Shown here one piece after another: positions 23,585 through 32,005 of a stretch of DNA of 64,000 nucleotides. The DNA comes from Mycolicibacillus koreensis (GTDB lineage: Bacteria; Actinomycetota; Actinomycetes; Mycobacteriales; Mycobacteriaceae), in contig NZ_NCXO01000003.1 in assembly GCF_002104795.1 (NCBI RefSeq), positions 62,001 to 126,000 on the forward strand, read 5' to 3'. The first letter of the stretch is position 1, and each line of letters starts with the position of its first letter. The notes beneath the pieces were generated by a model, which made no database searches, had not been told where the DNA came from, and saw only the letters and a program-made list of their open reading frames with translations. The position numbers and the translations under genes are program-made.

Positions 23585-25525
23585 CTACAGCGTGCGGGCC
23601 AACCGGTCGGCGAGCAGTTCGGCGAAACGGGCCGGGTCCTCCAGCGCCCCGCCCTCGGCCAACAGCGCGGTGCCGTACAGCAACTCGGCGGTCTCGGCGA
23701 CCGCCGGATCGTCGGCGCGCTCGGCGTGGGCAGTGCGCAGACCGGTCACCAACGGATGGCCCGGGTTGAGCTCCAGGATCCGCTTGCCCGCCGGCACCTC
23801 CTGGCCCGACGCCCGGTAGATGCGAGCCAACGCCGGGGTGATCTCGAAGGCGTCGGTGATCAGACACGCCGGAGAGTCGGTGAGCCGGTGGGACAGCCGC
23901 ACCTCCTTGACGTGCTCGCCGAGCGTGTCGTGCAGCCAGCTCAGCAGCTCGGCGAATTCCTTCTCCTGCTCCTTGCGCTCCGCCTCGTGGGCGGTCTTCT
24001 CCTCCTCGGTGTCTAAGTCCACCTCCCCCTTGGCGACCGACTGCAGCGGCTTGCCGTCGAACTCGGTGACCATGCCCACCCAGACCTCGTCGACCGGGTC
24101 GGTGAGCAACAGCACCTCGTAGCCCTTGGCCTTGAACGCCTCCAGGTGCGGCGATTTGAGCAGTTGCTCGCGGGTCTCGCCGGTCGCGTAGAAGATCTGC
24201 TCCTGGCCGTCTTTCATCCGCTCGACGTAGTCGGCGAGGGTCGTGGACTCCTCGTCGCTGTGCGTCGAGGCGAACGAGGACACCCTCAACAGCAGGTCCT
24301 GGTTCTCGACGTCGGCGAGCAGCCCCTCCTTGAGCACCCGGCCGAACTGGTTCCAGAAGGTGCGGTAATCGTCGGGGCGGCCGGTCTGCAGGTCCTTGAT
24401 CGCGGCAAGCACCTTCTTGGTCAGCCGCCGGCGAATCGCGGCGATCTGGCGGTCCTGCTGCAGGATCTCGCGGGAGACGTTGAGCGACATGTCCTGTGCG
24501 TCGACGACGCCTTTGACGAATCGCAGGTAGGTAGGCATGAGGTCTTCGCAGTCAGCCATGATGAAGACCCGTTTGACATACAGTTGCACCCCCAACCGCG
24601 CATCGGCGTTGAACAGATCGAACGGCGCAACCGACGGGATGAACAGCAGCGCTTGATATTCGAAGGTGCCCTCACCGCGCATAGCGATGACGTCGAGGGG
24701 CTCATCCCAGGCATGAGCGATGTGTTTGTAAAACTCGGTGTACTCCTCGGCGGAGACCTCGTCTTTGGGCCGTGCCCACAGTGCCTGCATCGAGTTGATG
24801 GTCTCGACCTCGGTGGTCACCGTCTCCTCGCCGCCCTCCTCGGTAGGGGGAATGCGGTGCTCGACGGCCATCCGGATCGGCCACGCGATGAAATCGGAGT
24901 ACTTTTTCACCAGGTTGCGCAGGGTGAACTCGGCGGTGTAGTCGTGCAGCCCGTCCTCGGCGTCCACCGGTTTGAGATGCAGGGTGACAGCGGTGCCCTG
25001 GGGTGTCGCGTCGTCCGCGGGCAGAGTCTCGATGGTGTAGGAGCCCTCGCCGGTCGACTCCCACCGGGTGCCCTCCTCGTCACCGGCCTTGCGGGTCACC
25101 AGCGTGACCTTGTCGGCGACCATGAACGCCGAGTAGAAGCCGATACCGAACTGTCCGATCAGCTCCTCGGAGGCGGCCTCGGTCTGGGCCTCGCGCAGTT
25201 GGGTGCGGAGCTCGGCGGTGCCGGATTTGGCCAGTGTTCCGATCAGATCCACCACCTCGTCACGGGTCATGCCGATGCCGTTGTCGCGCACGGTCAGCGT
25301 GCGGGCATCGGCGTCGACCTCCAACGCGATGTGCAGATCGGAGGTGTCGACCTGCAGATCCTTGTCCCGGAACGCCGCCAACCGCAGCTTGTCCAGCGCG
25401 TCGGAAGCGTTGGAGATCAGCTCCCGCAAAAACGAGTCCTTGTTGGAGTACACCGAGTGGATCATCAGATCCAGCAGCTGACGGGCCTCGGCCTGGAACT
25501 CCCGTTGTTCGACGCGTGCGGTCAT
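23585..25525 (-). CDS. htpG: HtpG, Hsp90-family chaperone
   Basis: The 646-residue protein matches the mycobacterial HtpG length (647). The GHKL ATPase domain occupies the first 230 residues: ELISNASDALDKLR, then DNGIGM, then GQFGIGFYSAFMV. The middle domain carries SLNVSREILQQDRQ near residue 345, and the dimerisation domain is C-terminal, ending at RLARTL. It helps fold and stabilise client proteins in the cytoplasm in an ATP-dependent way. ATG 25525 has AGGGGAG upstream. It is a single-gene unit, convergent with the pterin operon. Confidence 0.96.
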   Translation of the reverse strand: MTARVEQREFQAEARQLLDLMIHSVYSNKDSFLRELISNASDALDKLRLAAFRDKDLQVDTSDLHIALEVDADARTLTVRDNGIGMTRDEVVDLIGTLAKSGTAELRTQLREAQTEAASEELIGQFGIGFYSAFMVADKVTLVTRKAGDEEGTRWESTGEGSYTIETLPADDATPQGTAVTLHLKPVDAEDGLHDYTAEFTLRNLVKKYSDFIAWPIRMAVEHRIPPTEEGGEETVTTEVETINSMQALWARPKDEVSAEEYTEFYKHIAHAWDEPLDVIAMRGEGTFEYQALLFIPSVAPFDLFNADARLGVQLYVKRVFIMADCEDLMPTYLRFVKGVVDAQDMSLNVSREILQQDRQIAAIRRRLTKKVLAAIKDLQTGRPDDYRTFWNQFGRVLKEGLLADVENQDLLLRVSSFASTHSDEESTTLADYVERMKDGQEQIFYATGETREQLLKSPHLEAFKAKGYEVLLLTDPVDEVWVGMVTEFDGKPLQSVAKGEVDLDTEEEKTAHEAERKEQEKEFAELLSWLHDTLGEHVKEVRLSHRLTDSPACLITDAFEITPALARIYRASGQEVPAGKRILELNPGHPLVTGLRTAHAERADDPAVAETAELLYGTALLAEGGALEDPARFAELLADRLARTL

Positions 25526-25661
25526 GTCGCTCCCCTCGCAGACACCTGTTACGGCCGCCCCGAATTTAGCGGCCGCCCGGCACGGGCCGGTCAACGGCCC
25601 CGGCCGGCGCGGATTTGGACCGGAGAAGACCGGGATCACCGGCGAACTTGCCACAACAAAT

Positions 25662-25675
25662 TAGAACGTGTTCTA
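25662..25675. promoter_or_regulatory. KstR-type operator (TAGAACGTGTTCTA)
   Basis: The 14-mer TAGAACGTGTTCTA fits the published mycobacterial KstR motif TNNAACNNGTTNNA at every defined position and has perfect 6-bp arms. It lies 88 bases upstream of the Rieske oxygenase gene. KstR represses sterol-catabolism genes and releases DNA on binding a cholesterol-derived CoA thioester. Confidence 0.8.
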
Positions 25676-25763
25676 TGTCGGGGTGATCGTCGCCACATCC
25701 GGGCGTCCCGCATCCGGAGTGGTGTTTTGACCGCCGCCGTGCCGACCCAGCGAAAGGGCTCCC

Positions 25764-26795
25764 ATGACCGTCGTTGCCAACGATGATAACGTCAGTAGTC
25801 ACAATGTCATCAATCGCGGTGACCCGTATCCGCCGTATCCCTACAGCTGGTATGCGGTCGGATTCGCCAAGGAATTGAAGCCCGGCCGGATCCTCACCCG
25901 CCGCTTCCTCGACGACGAGATCGTCATCTTCCAGACCGAGTCTGGCGTGCTCGCCGCCGTCGAACCGTATTGCCCGCACCTGGGCGCCCACATCGGTCGA
26001 CGCGGCCGCGTGGAAAAAGAGACCGTCGTGTGCCCGTTTCACGAATTCAAGTTCGCCGCCTCCGGGCAGTGCGTCAGCACCCCCTGCGGGGAACCTCCGC
26101 GCGGCGCCTCGCTGACGACACTGCCGGTCCGCGTCCACTTGGGGATGATCATGGTGTACCACGGCCCCGCCGGGCAGTCGCCCGCCTTCGACCTCGACCT
26201 GCCCGAGTCCGATCCCGACTGGCACCCGATCGCCACGCGACGACTGCACTTCAACACCCACCCGCAGGAAGTGAACGAAAACGGGCTGGATCACCAGCAT
26301 TTCGCCACCATCCACAAGTTCACCAACTTCGTCATCCCCAAACCGATGGAGATCGACGGCGCACGCCTGTACACCGAATACGGTGGCACCAAACCCGTTC
26401 CGATCATCGGTGGTGTGCCGTTCCACTTCACATCGGTGCTCATCGGGTTGGGTTTCTCCCTGGTCGAGCTCACCATCGCCCGGCTCTGGATGGTGCGCCA
26501 GATGGTCCTGGCCACACCAGTCGCACCGCGCAAAAGTGACATCTACATCGGGGTCGCCGCCCGGCGCCGATTCCGCAACCGGGTGCTGCGTGCGCTCATG
26601 AGCCCGATCGAACGGCTGACCGGGTGGCTGTACCTGCAGATCGTCACCTACGAGGTCACCCGCGACCAGTTGATCTGGGACGACAAGATCTATTACGAGC
26701 ACCCGAAACTGATTCCCGCCGACGGCCCGATCGGGAAGTACCGACGTTGGGTCCGCCAGTTCTACCCACCCAAGTCCCGCGACGGGCAACGGTGA
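25764..26795 (+). CDS. Rieske non-heme iron oxygenase (KshA-like), probable sterol or lipid substrate
   Basis: The 343-residue oxygenase subunit has an N-terminal Rieske [2Fe-2S] centre: Cys70-x-His72 (YCPHLG) and Cys-x2-His (CPFHEF) about 20 residues later. The mononuclear iron site shows the full E-x3-D-x2-H-x4-H motif in ENGLDHQHFATIH (about residues 172-184). A hydrophobic stretch FTSVLIGLGFSLVEL near residue 223 may form the lipid-binding wall. The arrangement is like KshA and sterol desaturases of the Neverland type. It needs a reductase, and none is adjacent. A KstR box upstream argues for a sterol-derived substrate. The stop overlaps the acyltransferase start by four bases (GTGA), so both act together. 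Confidence 0.85.
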   Translation: MTVVANDDNVSSHNVINRGDPYPPYPYSWYAVGFAKELKPGRILTRRFLDDEIVIFQTESGVLAAVEPYCPHLGAHIGRRGRVEKETVVCPFHEFKFAASGQCVSTPCGEPPRGASLTTLPVRVHLGMIMVYHGPAGQSPAFDLDLPESDPDWHPIATRRLHFNTHPQEVNENGLDHQHFATIHKFTNFVIPKPMEIDGARLYTEYGGTKPVPIIGGVPFHFTSVLIGLGFSLVELTIARLWMVRQMVLATPVAPRKSDIYIGVAARRRFRNRVLRALMSPIERLTGWLYLQIVTYEVTRDQLIWDDKIYYEHPKLIPADGPIGKYRRWVRQFYPPKSRDGQR

Positions 26796-28237
26796 GCGCC
26801 GTGGCCCGACGCGTGGAACGGCTCAGCGGCATGGATGCCTGGCAGCTGTATCAAGAGACCCGGTTGCAGGTCGGCAACGGGGTGGCGGTCGCGGTGGTCG
26901 ACCGTACGGCGCTGACCACCAGCCTCTACGACCACGTGGTCACCACATTGGCCAGCCGCATCCATCTGGTACCGGCGTACCGCAAGGTGCTGTACAGCCC
27001 GTGGTTCAACCCGGACCGCCCCATGCTGGCCTCGGTCGCCGAGGTCGACGTCGCTGAACATGTGACGACGGTGCCGATGCCGTCACCGGGTGGACTCGCC
27101 GGTGTCGAACGGGTCCTCGCCCGCGTCCGTGCCACCCACCTGGATCCGACCAAACCGCTGTGGCACACCTATGTGATCGACGACGGTGCGACCGCGCCCG
27201 GGAACGGCGACAGGTACGACGACGAGTACGGATACGTCATCACCGTCGTGCACCACATGCTGGTGGACGGCGAATCGGCGATGGAGACCACCGGCTATAT
27301 GTTGATGCCCGGCGATCTGAGCTCCCTGCCGGCCCGCTTCCCCCCGCAGGAGAGCACATTCCCCGACCGGCCCTCGGCGATCCTCGCCGATGCGGCCAGG
27401 CGCAAGGCGCAGCGACTTCGGCGCTTGCCCGCACTCATCGCCCTGTCGAGGCGCACCCTGCGCGCCGAACGCGACACCAAACACTTGCAGGTCAAAGCTC
27501 CACGCACGGTGTTCAATTGCACCCTGTCGGGGACATCGACCACCGCACTGGCGACCCTGCCGCTCGATGACCTCCGCCGAGTCGGCGAGCACTTCGACGT
27601 CACGATCAATCACATCCTGTTGTCCTGCGTGGCCGCTGCTCTGCGTCGCGCCCTGCAGGAGCGCGGCGCGACCGTCTCGGCACCGCTGGTGGCCGCGGTG
27701 CCCTACGCGATGCGCGACGCGGACTCCTCCGACTACATCACCGAGGGAGTCGGAACCACCACCGTGCTGCGGGTGAACCTCAACGACGACATCGCCGATC
27801 CGGTCGAGCGCCTGCAGGCCATCGCCGACCATGCCCGAGCGGTCAAGGAGGTCAAAGAGCGCCGGGGAGTCAACCTGTTCCGCCAATGGAACGAATACGC
27901 CCCGGGACGGCTGGTGACGGCGCTCTTCCGGCTCATCGAGCGGTTCGGTCTGGCCGAACGGATCTCCTGGCCGTGCAACGTGATCGTCTCCAACGCCAGT
28001 GGTTTCGTCGCCGACGATCCGACCTTCCTCAATCTGCCGGCGCCCCGCTTCTATCCGGCCGGGCCGCTCTACCACGGGATGGGTCCCAGCGTGCTGGCCA
28101 TCACCTGGATGAACAACCTGTGCCTGTCGATGACCGCCGACCGTCGGCACGTGGCCGATGCGGCCGCGCTCACCGCCGTCATCGACGAGGAGTTCGCCAC
28201 GTTGGTGGCTCGAACGGGCAGCGCCGCCGCCGGCTGA
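26792..28237 (+). CDS. Wax ester synthase/diacylglycerol acyltransferase (WS/DGAT family)
   Basis: The 481-residue enzyme would transfer an acyl group from acyl-CoA to an alcohol, forming triacylglycerol, wax ester or another ester. The catalytic HHxxxDG motif is present as HHMLVDG near residue 155, and the C-terminal domain has NVIVSNASGF with the conserved N-V-S pattern near residue 397. The length is normal for the mycobacterial family (450-500). The start is GTG 26792, overlapping the upstream Rieske gene, so the pair is translationally coupled and probably under KstR control. The acceptor alcohol could be the hydroxylated product of the Rieske enzyme; this is inference. Confidence 0.87.
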   Translation: MSAVARRVERLSGMDAWQLYQETRLQVGNGVAVAVVDRTALTTSLYDHVVTTLASRIHLVPAYRKVLYSPWFNPDRPMLASVAEVDVAEHVTTVPMPSPGGLAGVERVLARVRATHLDPTKPLWHTYVIDDGATAPGNGDRYDDEYGYVITVVHHMLVDGESAMETTGYMLMPGDLSSLPARFPPQESTFPDRPSAILADAARRKAQRLRRLPALIALSRRTLRAERDTKHLQVKAPRTVFNCTLSGTSTTALATLPLDDLRRVGEHFDVTINHILLSCVAAALRRALQERGATVSAPLVAAVPYAMRDADSSDYITEGVGTTTVLRVNLNDDIADPVERLQAIADHARAVKEVKERRGVNLFRQWNEYAPGRLVTALFRLIERFGLAERISWPCNVIVSNASGFVADDPTFLNLPAPRFYPAGPLYHGMGPSVLAITWMNNLCLSMTADRRHVADAAALTAVIDEEFATLVARTGSAAAG

Positions 28238-28253
28238 GCACGCCGGGCCGGGC

Positions 28254-28275
28254 CGCCCCCGAAGGTTGCGGGGCG
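28254..28275 (+). terminator. GC-rich hairpin after the acyltransferase gene
   Basis: CGCCCC (28254-28259) pairs with GGGGCG (28270-28275) across a ten-base loop, 16 bases after the acyltransferase stop. There is no U tract. A weak intrinsic terminator is likely. Confidence 0.35.
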
Positions 28276-28311
28276 TCGTCGGGGATCGCCACCGGGCGCA
28301 GGCGCTCAGGC

Positions 28312-28317
28312 TAACCT
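28312..28317 (+). promoter_or_regulatory. Candidate -10 element (TAACCT) for a leaderless transcript
   Basis: TAACCT matches TANNNT and lies seven bases before ATG 28325. There is no ribosome-binding site, so the transcript probably begins at the start codon. Confidence 0.45.
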
Positions 28318-28324
28318 CGAGGCT

Positions 28325-29596
28325 ATGAGCCGAATCGATGCTGCCCCCATCACCCAGGACGTCATCGTGGTCGGCGGTGGTTTCGCGGGCGTGGCGACCG
28401 CCCAGCGGCTGGCCCGCAAGGGAGTGCGGGTGTTGTTGATCGACAAGAACAACTATCACCAGTTCCAGCCGCTGCTCTACCAGGTGGCCACCGCCCAGAT
28501 CGGGACCTCGGAGGTGGCGCGTCCACTGCGCGCCATCTTCCGCCGGCACCGTCACGTGCGCGTCGTCATCGACACGGTCACCGCCATCGACCCCGTGGCC
28601 AAGACGGTCACCCTCGCCGACGGCACCGTCTGTCGGGCCGCGGTCTTGGTTCTGGCGATGGGGTCGGAGGCCAACTTCTTCGGCATCGAGGGTGCCCGCG
28701 ACCACAGCTACCCGCTCTACAGTCTGCGCGACGCGGTCCGCCTGGGCGCTCGTATGGTCGCCGACCTCGACGACGCGGACTCCCCGACCGGAATGAAACG
28801 CAGCCTGGATCTCATCGTGATCGGCGGCGGTCCCACCGGTGTCGAACTGGCCGGTGCGGTCGCCGAGAACGTCCACACCGCGATCGCGGCGGCCTACTCC
28901 GCGGACTTCGCCCGCAATATCGGCGTGCGCCTACTCGACATGGGCACCAGTGTGCTGCGCCCGTTTTCGGAGAAGTCGCAGTCCTACGCACACCGGCAAC
29001 TCCACGAAATGGGTGTCGAATTGCACCTGGGTGTCCAAGTCACCCAGGTGCGCCCCGACGGGGTGACCTTGGGCGACGGCACCGACGTGCCCGGCAATGT
29101 GGTGGTGTGGGCCGGCGGGCTCAAAGCCCCGCAGCTGATCGCCGACTCCGGGTTGCCGCAGGGCAAGGGCGGTCGCGTCGACGTCGACCCCGATCTCACC
29201 GTCCCCGGTTTCGAGGGCGTCTATGTGCTCGGCGACTGCGCCAACATCACCGACCGCAAGGGACGCCCGCTGCCGCAGTTGGGTTCGGTGGCCCTGCAAT
29301 CGGGGAAATGGGCCGCGCGCAACATTCTCGCCGACCTCGCCGGCCGCCCGCGCACCCCGTTCCGGTATCTGGACAAGGGGATCATGGCGATGATCGGCCG
29401 CGGCGCCGCGGTCGCCGAGATCGGGCCGCGGCGGCTACAGGTGCAGGGACCGCTGGCGTTCGTGTCGTGGCTCGGGGTGCACGCGGCGTTGCTGTCGGGG
29501 GTGTGGCAGCGGTTGGGTGCCACGGTGTCCTGGGCGGTCAGCTATCTGACCCCCGCGCGCCCGCAGGTGATCCTCGGCCACGTCGACGACTTCTGA
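28325..29596 (+). CDS. NDH-2-like NADH dehydrogenase / FAD-dependent oxidoreductase
   Basis: The 423-residue flavoprotein has two dinucleotide-binding motifs: VVGGGFAGVATA at residue 15 for FAD and VIGGGPTGVELAG near residue 163 for NAD(P)H. The FAD-contact segment VYVLGDCAN lies near residue 300. The YHQFQPLLYQVAT segment near 45 and PQLGSVALQSGKWAA near 318 are typical of type II NADH dehydrogenases, which pass electrons to menaquinone without pumping protons. The hydrophobic C-terminus could be a membrane-binding helix. Mycobacteria encode ndh, ndhA and other relatives; this is one of the divergent relatives rather than the main ndh, judging by sequence and location. Confidence 0.85.
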   Translation: MSRIDAAPITQDVIVVGGGFAGVATAQRLARKGVRVLLIDKNNYHQFQPLLYQVATAQIGTSEVARPLRAIFRRHRHVRVVIDTVTAIDPVAKTVTLADGTVCRAAVLVLAMGSEANFFGIEGARDHSYPLYSLRDAVRLGARMVADLDDADSPTGMKRSLDLIVIGGGPTGVELAGAVAENVHTAIAAAYSADFARNIGVRLLDMGTSVLRPFSEKSQSYAHRQLHEMGVELHLGVQVTQVRPDGVTLGDGTDVPGNVVVWAGGLKAPQLIADSGLPQGKGGRVDVDPDLTVPGFEGVYVLGDCANITDRKGRPLPQLGSVALQSGKWAARNILADLAGRPRTPFRYLDKGIMAMIGRGAAVAEIGPRRLQVQGPLAFVSWLGVHAALLSGVWQRLGATVSWAVSYLTPARPQVILGHVDDF

Positions 29597-29613
29597 TCGC
29601 CGCGCGGCTGCGG

Positions 29614-29619
29614 TAGGCT
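29614..29619 (+). promoter_or_regulatory. Candidate -10 element (TAGGCT) for a leaderless transcript
   Basis: TAGGCT lies eight bases before ATG 29628, in a sequence with no ribosome-binding site. This is consistent with a second, leaderless start for the MOSC gene downstream of the NDH-2-like gene. Confidence 0.4.
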
Positions 29620-29627
29620 CCGCGGCG

Positions 29628-30617
29628 ATGGTCGCGATCGGGCGCATCACCGGTATCTGGCGGTATCCGGTGAAGTCCATGGCCGGACAGCGCATCACCG
29701 CCGCCGAGGTCGGAACGCTGGGCTTGCACGCCGACCGCACCTGGGCGGTGCGCGACCTGGAGAACAACGCCACCACCAGCGCCAAGCGGCTGGCCGGCCT
29801 GCTGCTGTGCACCGCGCGGTATGTGAAGCCGCCACCACCGGAGGCCGGGCCGGGCCACGCCCCCGAGGTGATCGTCGGGCTGCCCGACGGCCGGGAGTTC
29901 TCCAGCTCCGATCCGGGGATCCACGCGGCGCTGTCCTCCTACCTCGACCGCGACGTCGAACTGCGGGCTCTGCCCCCGGTCGAGGACAAAGGCCAGTACC
30001 GCGGGACGATGGCCGGTGCCGCCGACCTGCACGCCTACTTCGGTCTCGACGACGACGAGCCGCTTCCGGACCTGTCGATGTTCCCGGTCAAAAAGCTCGC
30101 CGAACTGAGCCGCTACATCACCCCGGTCGGCAGCTACGTCGACGCCTACCCGGTGCACGTGATCACCGAACAGACGCTGCGGACCATGACCGGTCTGGCA
30201 CCGGACTCGGACTTCGATGTCCGGCGTTTCCGGCCCACGATTCTCGTCGACGCGCCGCAGGGCGCCGAGTATCCGGAGACCGACTGGTGCGGGGGCACCC
30301 TGTTCGCGCCGGCCGCCGAGATCACCCCACTGTTGCCCACGGTGCGCTGCGTGATGCCCTCACACGCCCAACCCGACCTCGACCGGGATCGCCGCATCAC
30401 CCGCACCATCGCCGCCCACACCCGCCACTGCCTCGGCGTCTATGGCACGGTCACCCGCACCGGGCACCTGCGTGAGGGCGACCCGCTGCGGTTTCGTCCG
30501 CGGGAACGGTCCCGGATCGCCTCCACCGCGGGGGCCGGTGCGGCGACAGTCAAACGTCTGCTGATGAAGGCGGGCACCGCGGCGATCACCCGCGGGGTAG
30601 CGGCCACCCGGCGCTGA
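29628..30617 (+). CDS. MOSC-domain protein (mARC/YcbX-like)
   Basis: The 329-residue protein has an N-terminal MOSC beta-barrel (IWRYPVKSMAGQ at residue 10) followed by a C-terminal MOSC domain with FRPTILVD near residue 205. The cysteine in VRCVMPSH near residue 244 fits the conserved position that holds molybdenum or a persulfide in MOSC proteins. Relatives reduce N-hydroxylated compounds using molybdenum cofactor. Unlike YcbX there is no fused ferredoxin domain; a basic C-terminal tail instead ends the protein. It lies 31 bases after the NDH-2-like gene and is convergent with tldE. Confidence 0.82.
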   Translation: MVAIGRITGIWRYPVKSMAGQRITAAEVGTLGLHADRTWAVRDLENNATTSAKRLAGLLLCTARYVKPPPPEAGPGHAPEVIVGLPDGREFSSSDPGIHAALSSYLDRDVELRALPPVEDKGQYRGTMAGAADLHAYFGLDDDEPLPDLSMFPVKKLAELSRYITPVGSYVDAYPVHVITEQTLRTMTGLAPDSDFDVRRFRPTILVDAPQGAEYPETDWCGGTLFAPAAEITPLLPTVRCVMPSHAQPDLDRDRRITRTIAAHTRHCLGVYGTVTRTGHLREGDPLRFRPRERSRIASTAGAGAATVKRLLMKAGTAAITRGVAATRR

Positions 30618-30625
30618 GACCGCGG

Positions 30626-32005
30626 CTACTGCGCCCGGCTCACCGACGACATGTGGAAATCGGGGATACGCAACGGCGGCATCGCCGCTCGGGTCGCCCA
30701 GTCCCCCCACTCGCGCGGCAGCGTCGCCGCCGGGGCGCCGGCCTCGTCGGCGCGGCGCAACAGATCCAGCGGGCTCTCGTTGAAGCGGAAGTTGTTGACC
30801 GCCGCACTCACCTGACCGTCTTCGACCAGGTAGACGCCGTCGCGGGTCAACCCGGTCAGCAGCAGCGTGGCCGGATCGACCTCGCGGATGTACCACAGCG
30901 TGGTCAACAGCAGTCCCCGCTCGGTGCCGGCGATCATCTGCTCCAGGCTGGCCTCGCCGCCGGTCATCAGCAGGTTGTCGGCGGCCACCGCCACCGGCGC
31001 GCCGTACTCGCCGGCGTAGGCCCGCGGGTAGCCCAGCGCGTTGATCACGCCGTCGCGGATCCAGTCCGTGCGGGCGATGTCCAATCCGTTGTCGAACACC
31101 GACAGGGTCTGCGAGGAACTGGCCGCGGTGACGAACGGAGCGCTGGCCAACCCCGGGGCGGCCGGGTCGGAATACAACGTCAACGGCAGGTCACTGAGCC
31201 GCTCCCCCACCCGGGTGCCGCCGCCGGGCGCCGACAGCGCGGTGCGGCCCTCCTGGGCGCCGCGGCCGCTCATCGACCATCCGAGGTAGATCATCATGTC
31301 GGCGACCGTGGTGGGCGGCATCAACGTCTCGTAGCGCCCCGCCGGCAACTCCACGGTGCGGCGCGCCCACCCCAGCTGCGTGGACAACTGGTCGAGCAGC
31401 GAATCCGTCGGCACCGCAACGAAATCCGGGGTCGCGTGTCCCGCCCAGGCTGAGGCCCCGTCACGTTTGGCGTTGATCTCCACGGTGCCGGTCGGCTGGG
31501 TGAAACGCCGGCGCAACCCCGTCGACGACGCCAGGAAGGTGGTCGCCAGCTCGTGGCGGGCGAAGCCGTAGAGGGTGGCGGGGAACGCACCGGTGAATGC
31601 ACGCCCGAGGGTGGCGGCCAGCTCGGCGAAGATCTCCGCACCGGTCTGCGGCACCGGCGCATCCCAGTGCGGCGGTGTGCCGGTGTCGACGAGAAGCGGT
31701 GCGGCGTCGCGGGCCGGGGTGGCGGCGTGCGCGGCGTCGGCGGCCGCGGCGACCAGACCGCTCAGCGCGGAGGGCGCGACCTCGGCGGTGGTCAGCGACC
31801 CCACCCGGGCCCCGGTGCCGTCGCGCACGATCGCGATCACGGTGATCTCACGCCCCGTCGACACGCCGTTGGTGGTCATCGAGCTGTTGGCCCACCGCAG
31901 CGACGCCTCCGAACGGTCGGTGACGATCACGATGGTCTCGTCGGCACGGCCGAGGCGCCGCGCCTCGGCGAGTGCCGTCTCGGTGACCTGTTCCGCGGGG
32001 ATCAT
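30626..32005 (-). CDS. tldE: TldE/PmbA-type metalloprotease partner
   Basis: The 459-residue protein belongs to the PmbA/TldD family and corresponds to M. tuberculosis Rv2314c (457). It lacks the HExxxH metal motif and so is the TldE-like non-catalytic half of the TldD/TldE heterodimer, a cytoplasmic peptidase that threads unfolded peptides. Recognisable parts are WANSSMTTNG near residue 38 and the C-terminal LLLTGLTRDGVYLVEDG. ATG 32005 overlaps the tldD stop by four bases (ATGA). The mycobacterial substrates are unknown; in enterobacteria the pair matures microcin B17 and degrades CcdA. Confidence 0.88.
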   Translation of the reverse strand: MIPAEQVTETALAEARRLGRADETIVIVTDRSEASLRWANSSMTTNGVSTGREITVIAIVRDGTGARVGSLTTAEVAPSALSGLVAAAADAAHAATPARDAAPLLVDTGTPPHWDAPVPQTGAEIFAELAATLGRAFTGAFPATLYGFARHELATTFLASSTGLRRRFTQPTGTVEINAKRDGASAWAGHATPDFVAVPTDSLLDQLSTQLGWARRTVELPAGRYETLMPPTTVADMMIYLGWSMSGRGAQEGRTALSAPGGGTRVGERLSDLPLTLYSDPAAPGLASAPFVTAASSSQTLSVFDNGLDIARTDWIRDGVINALGYPRAYAGEYGAPVAVAADNLLMTGGEASLEQMIAGTERGLLLTTLWYIREVDPATLLLTGLTRDGVYLVEDGQVSAAVNNFRFNESPLDLLRRADEAGAPAATLPREWGDWATRAAMPPLRIPDFHMSSVSRAQ

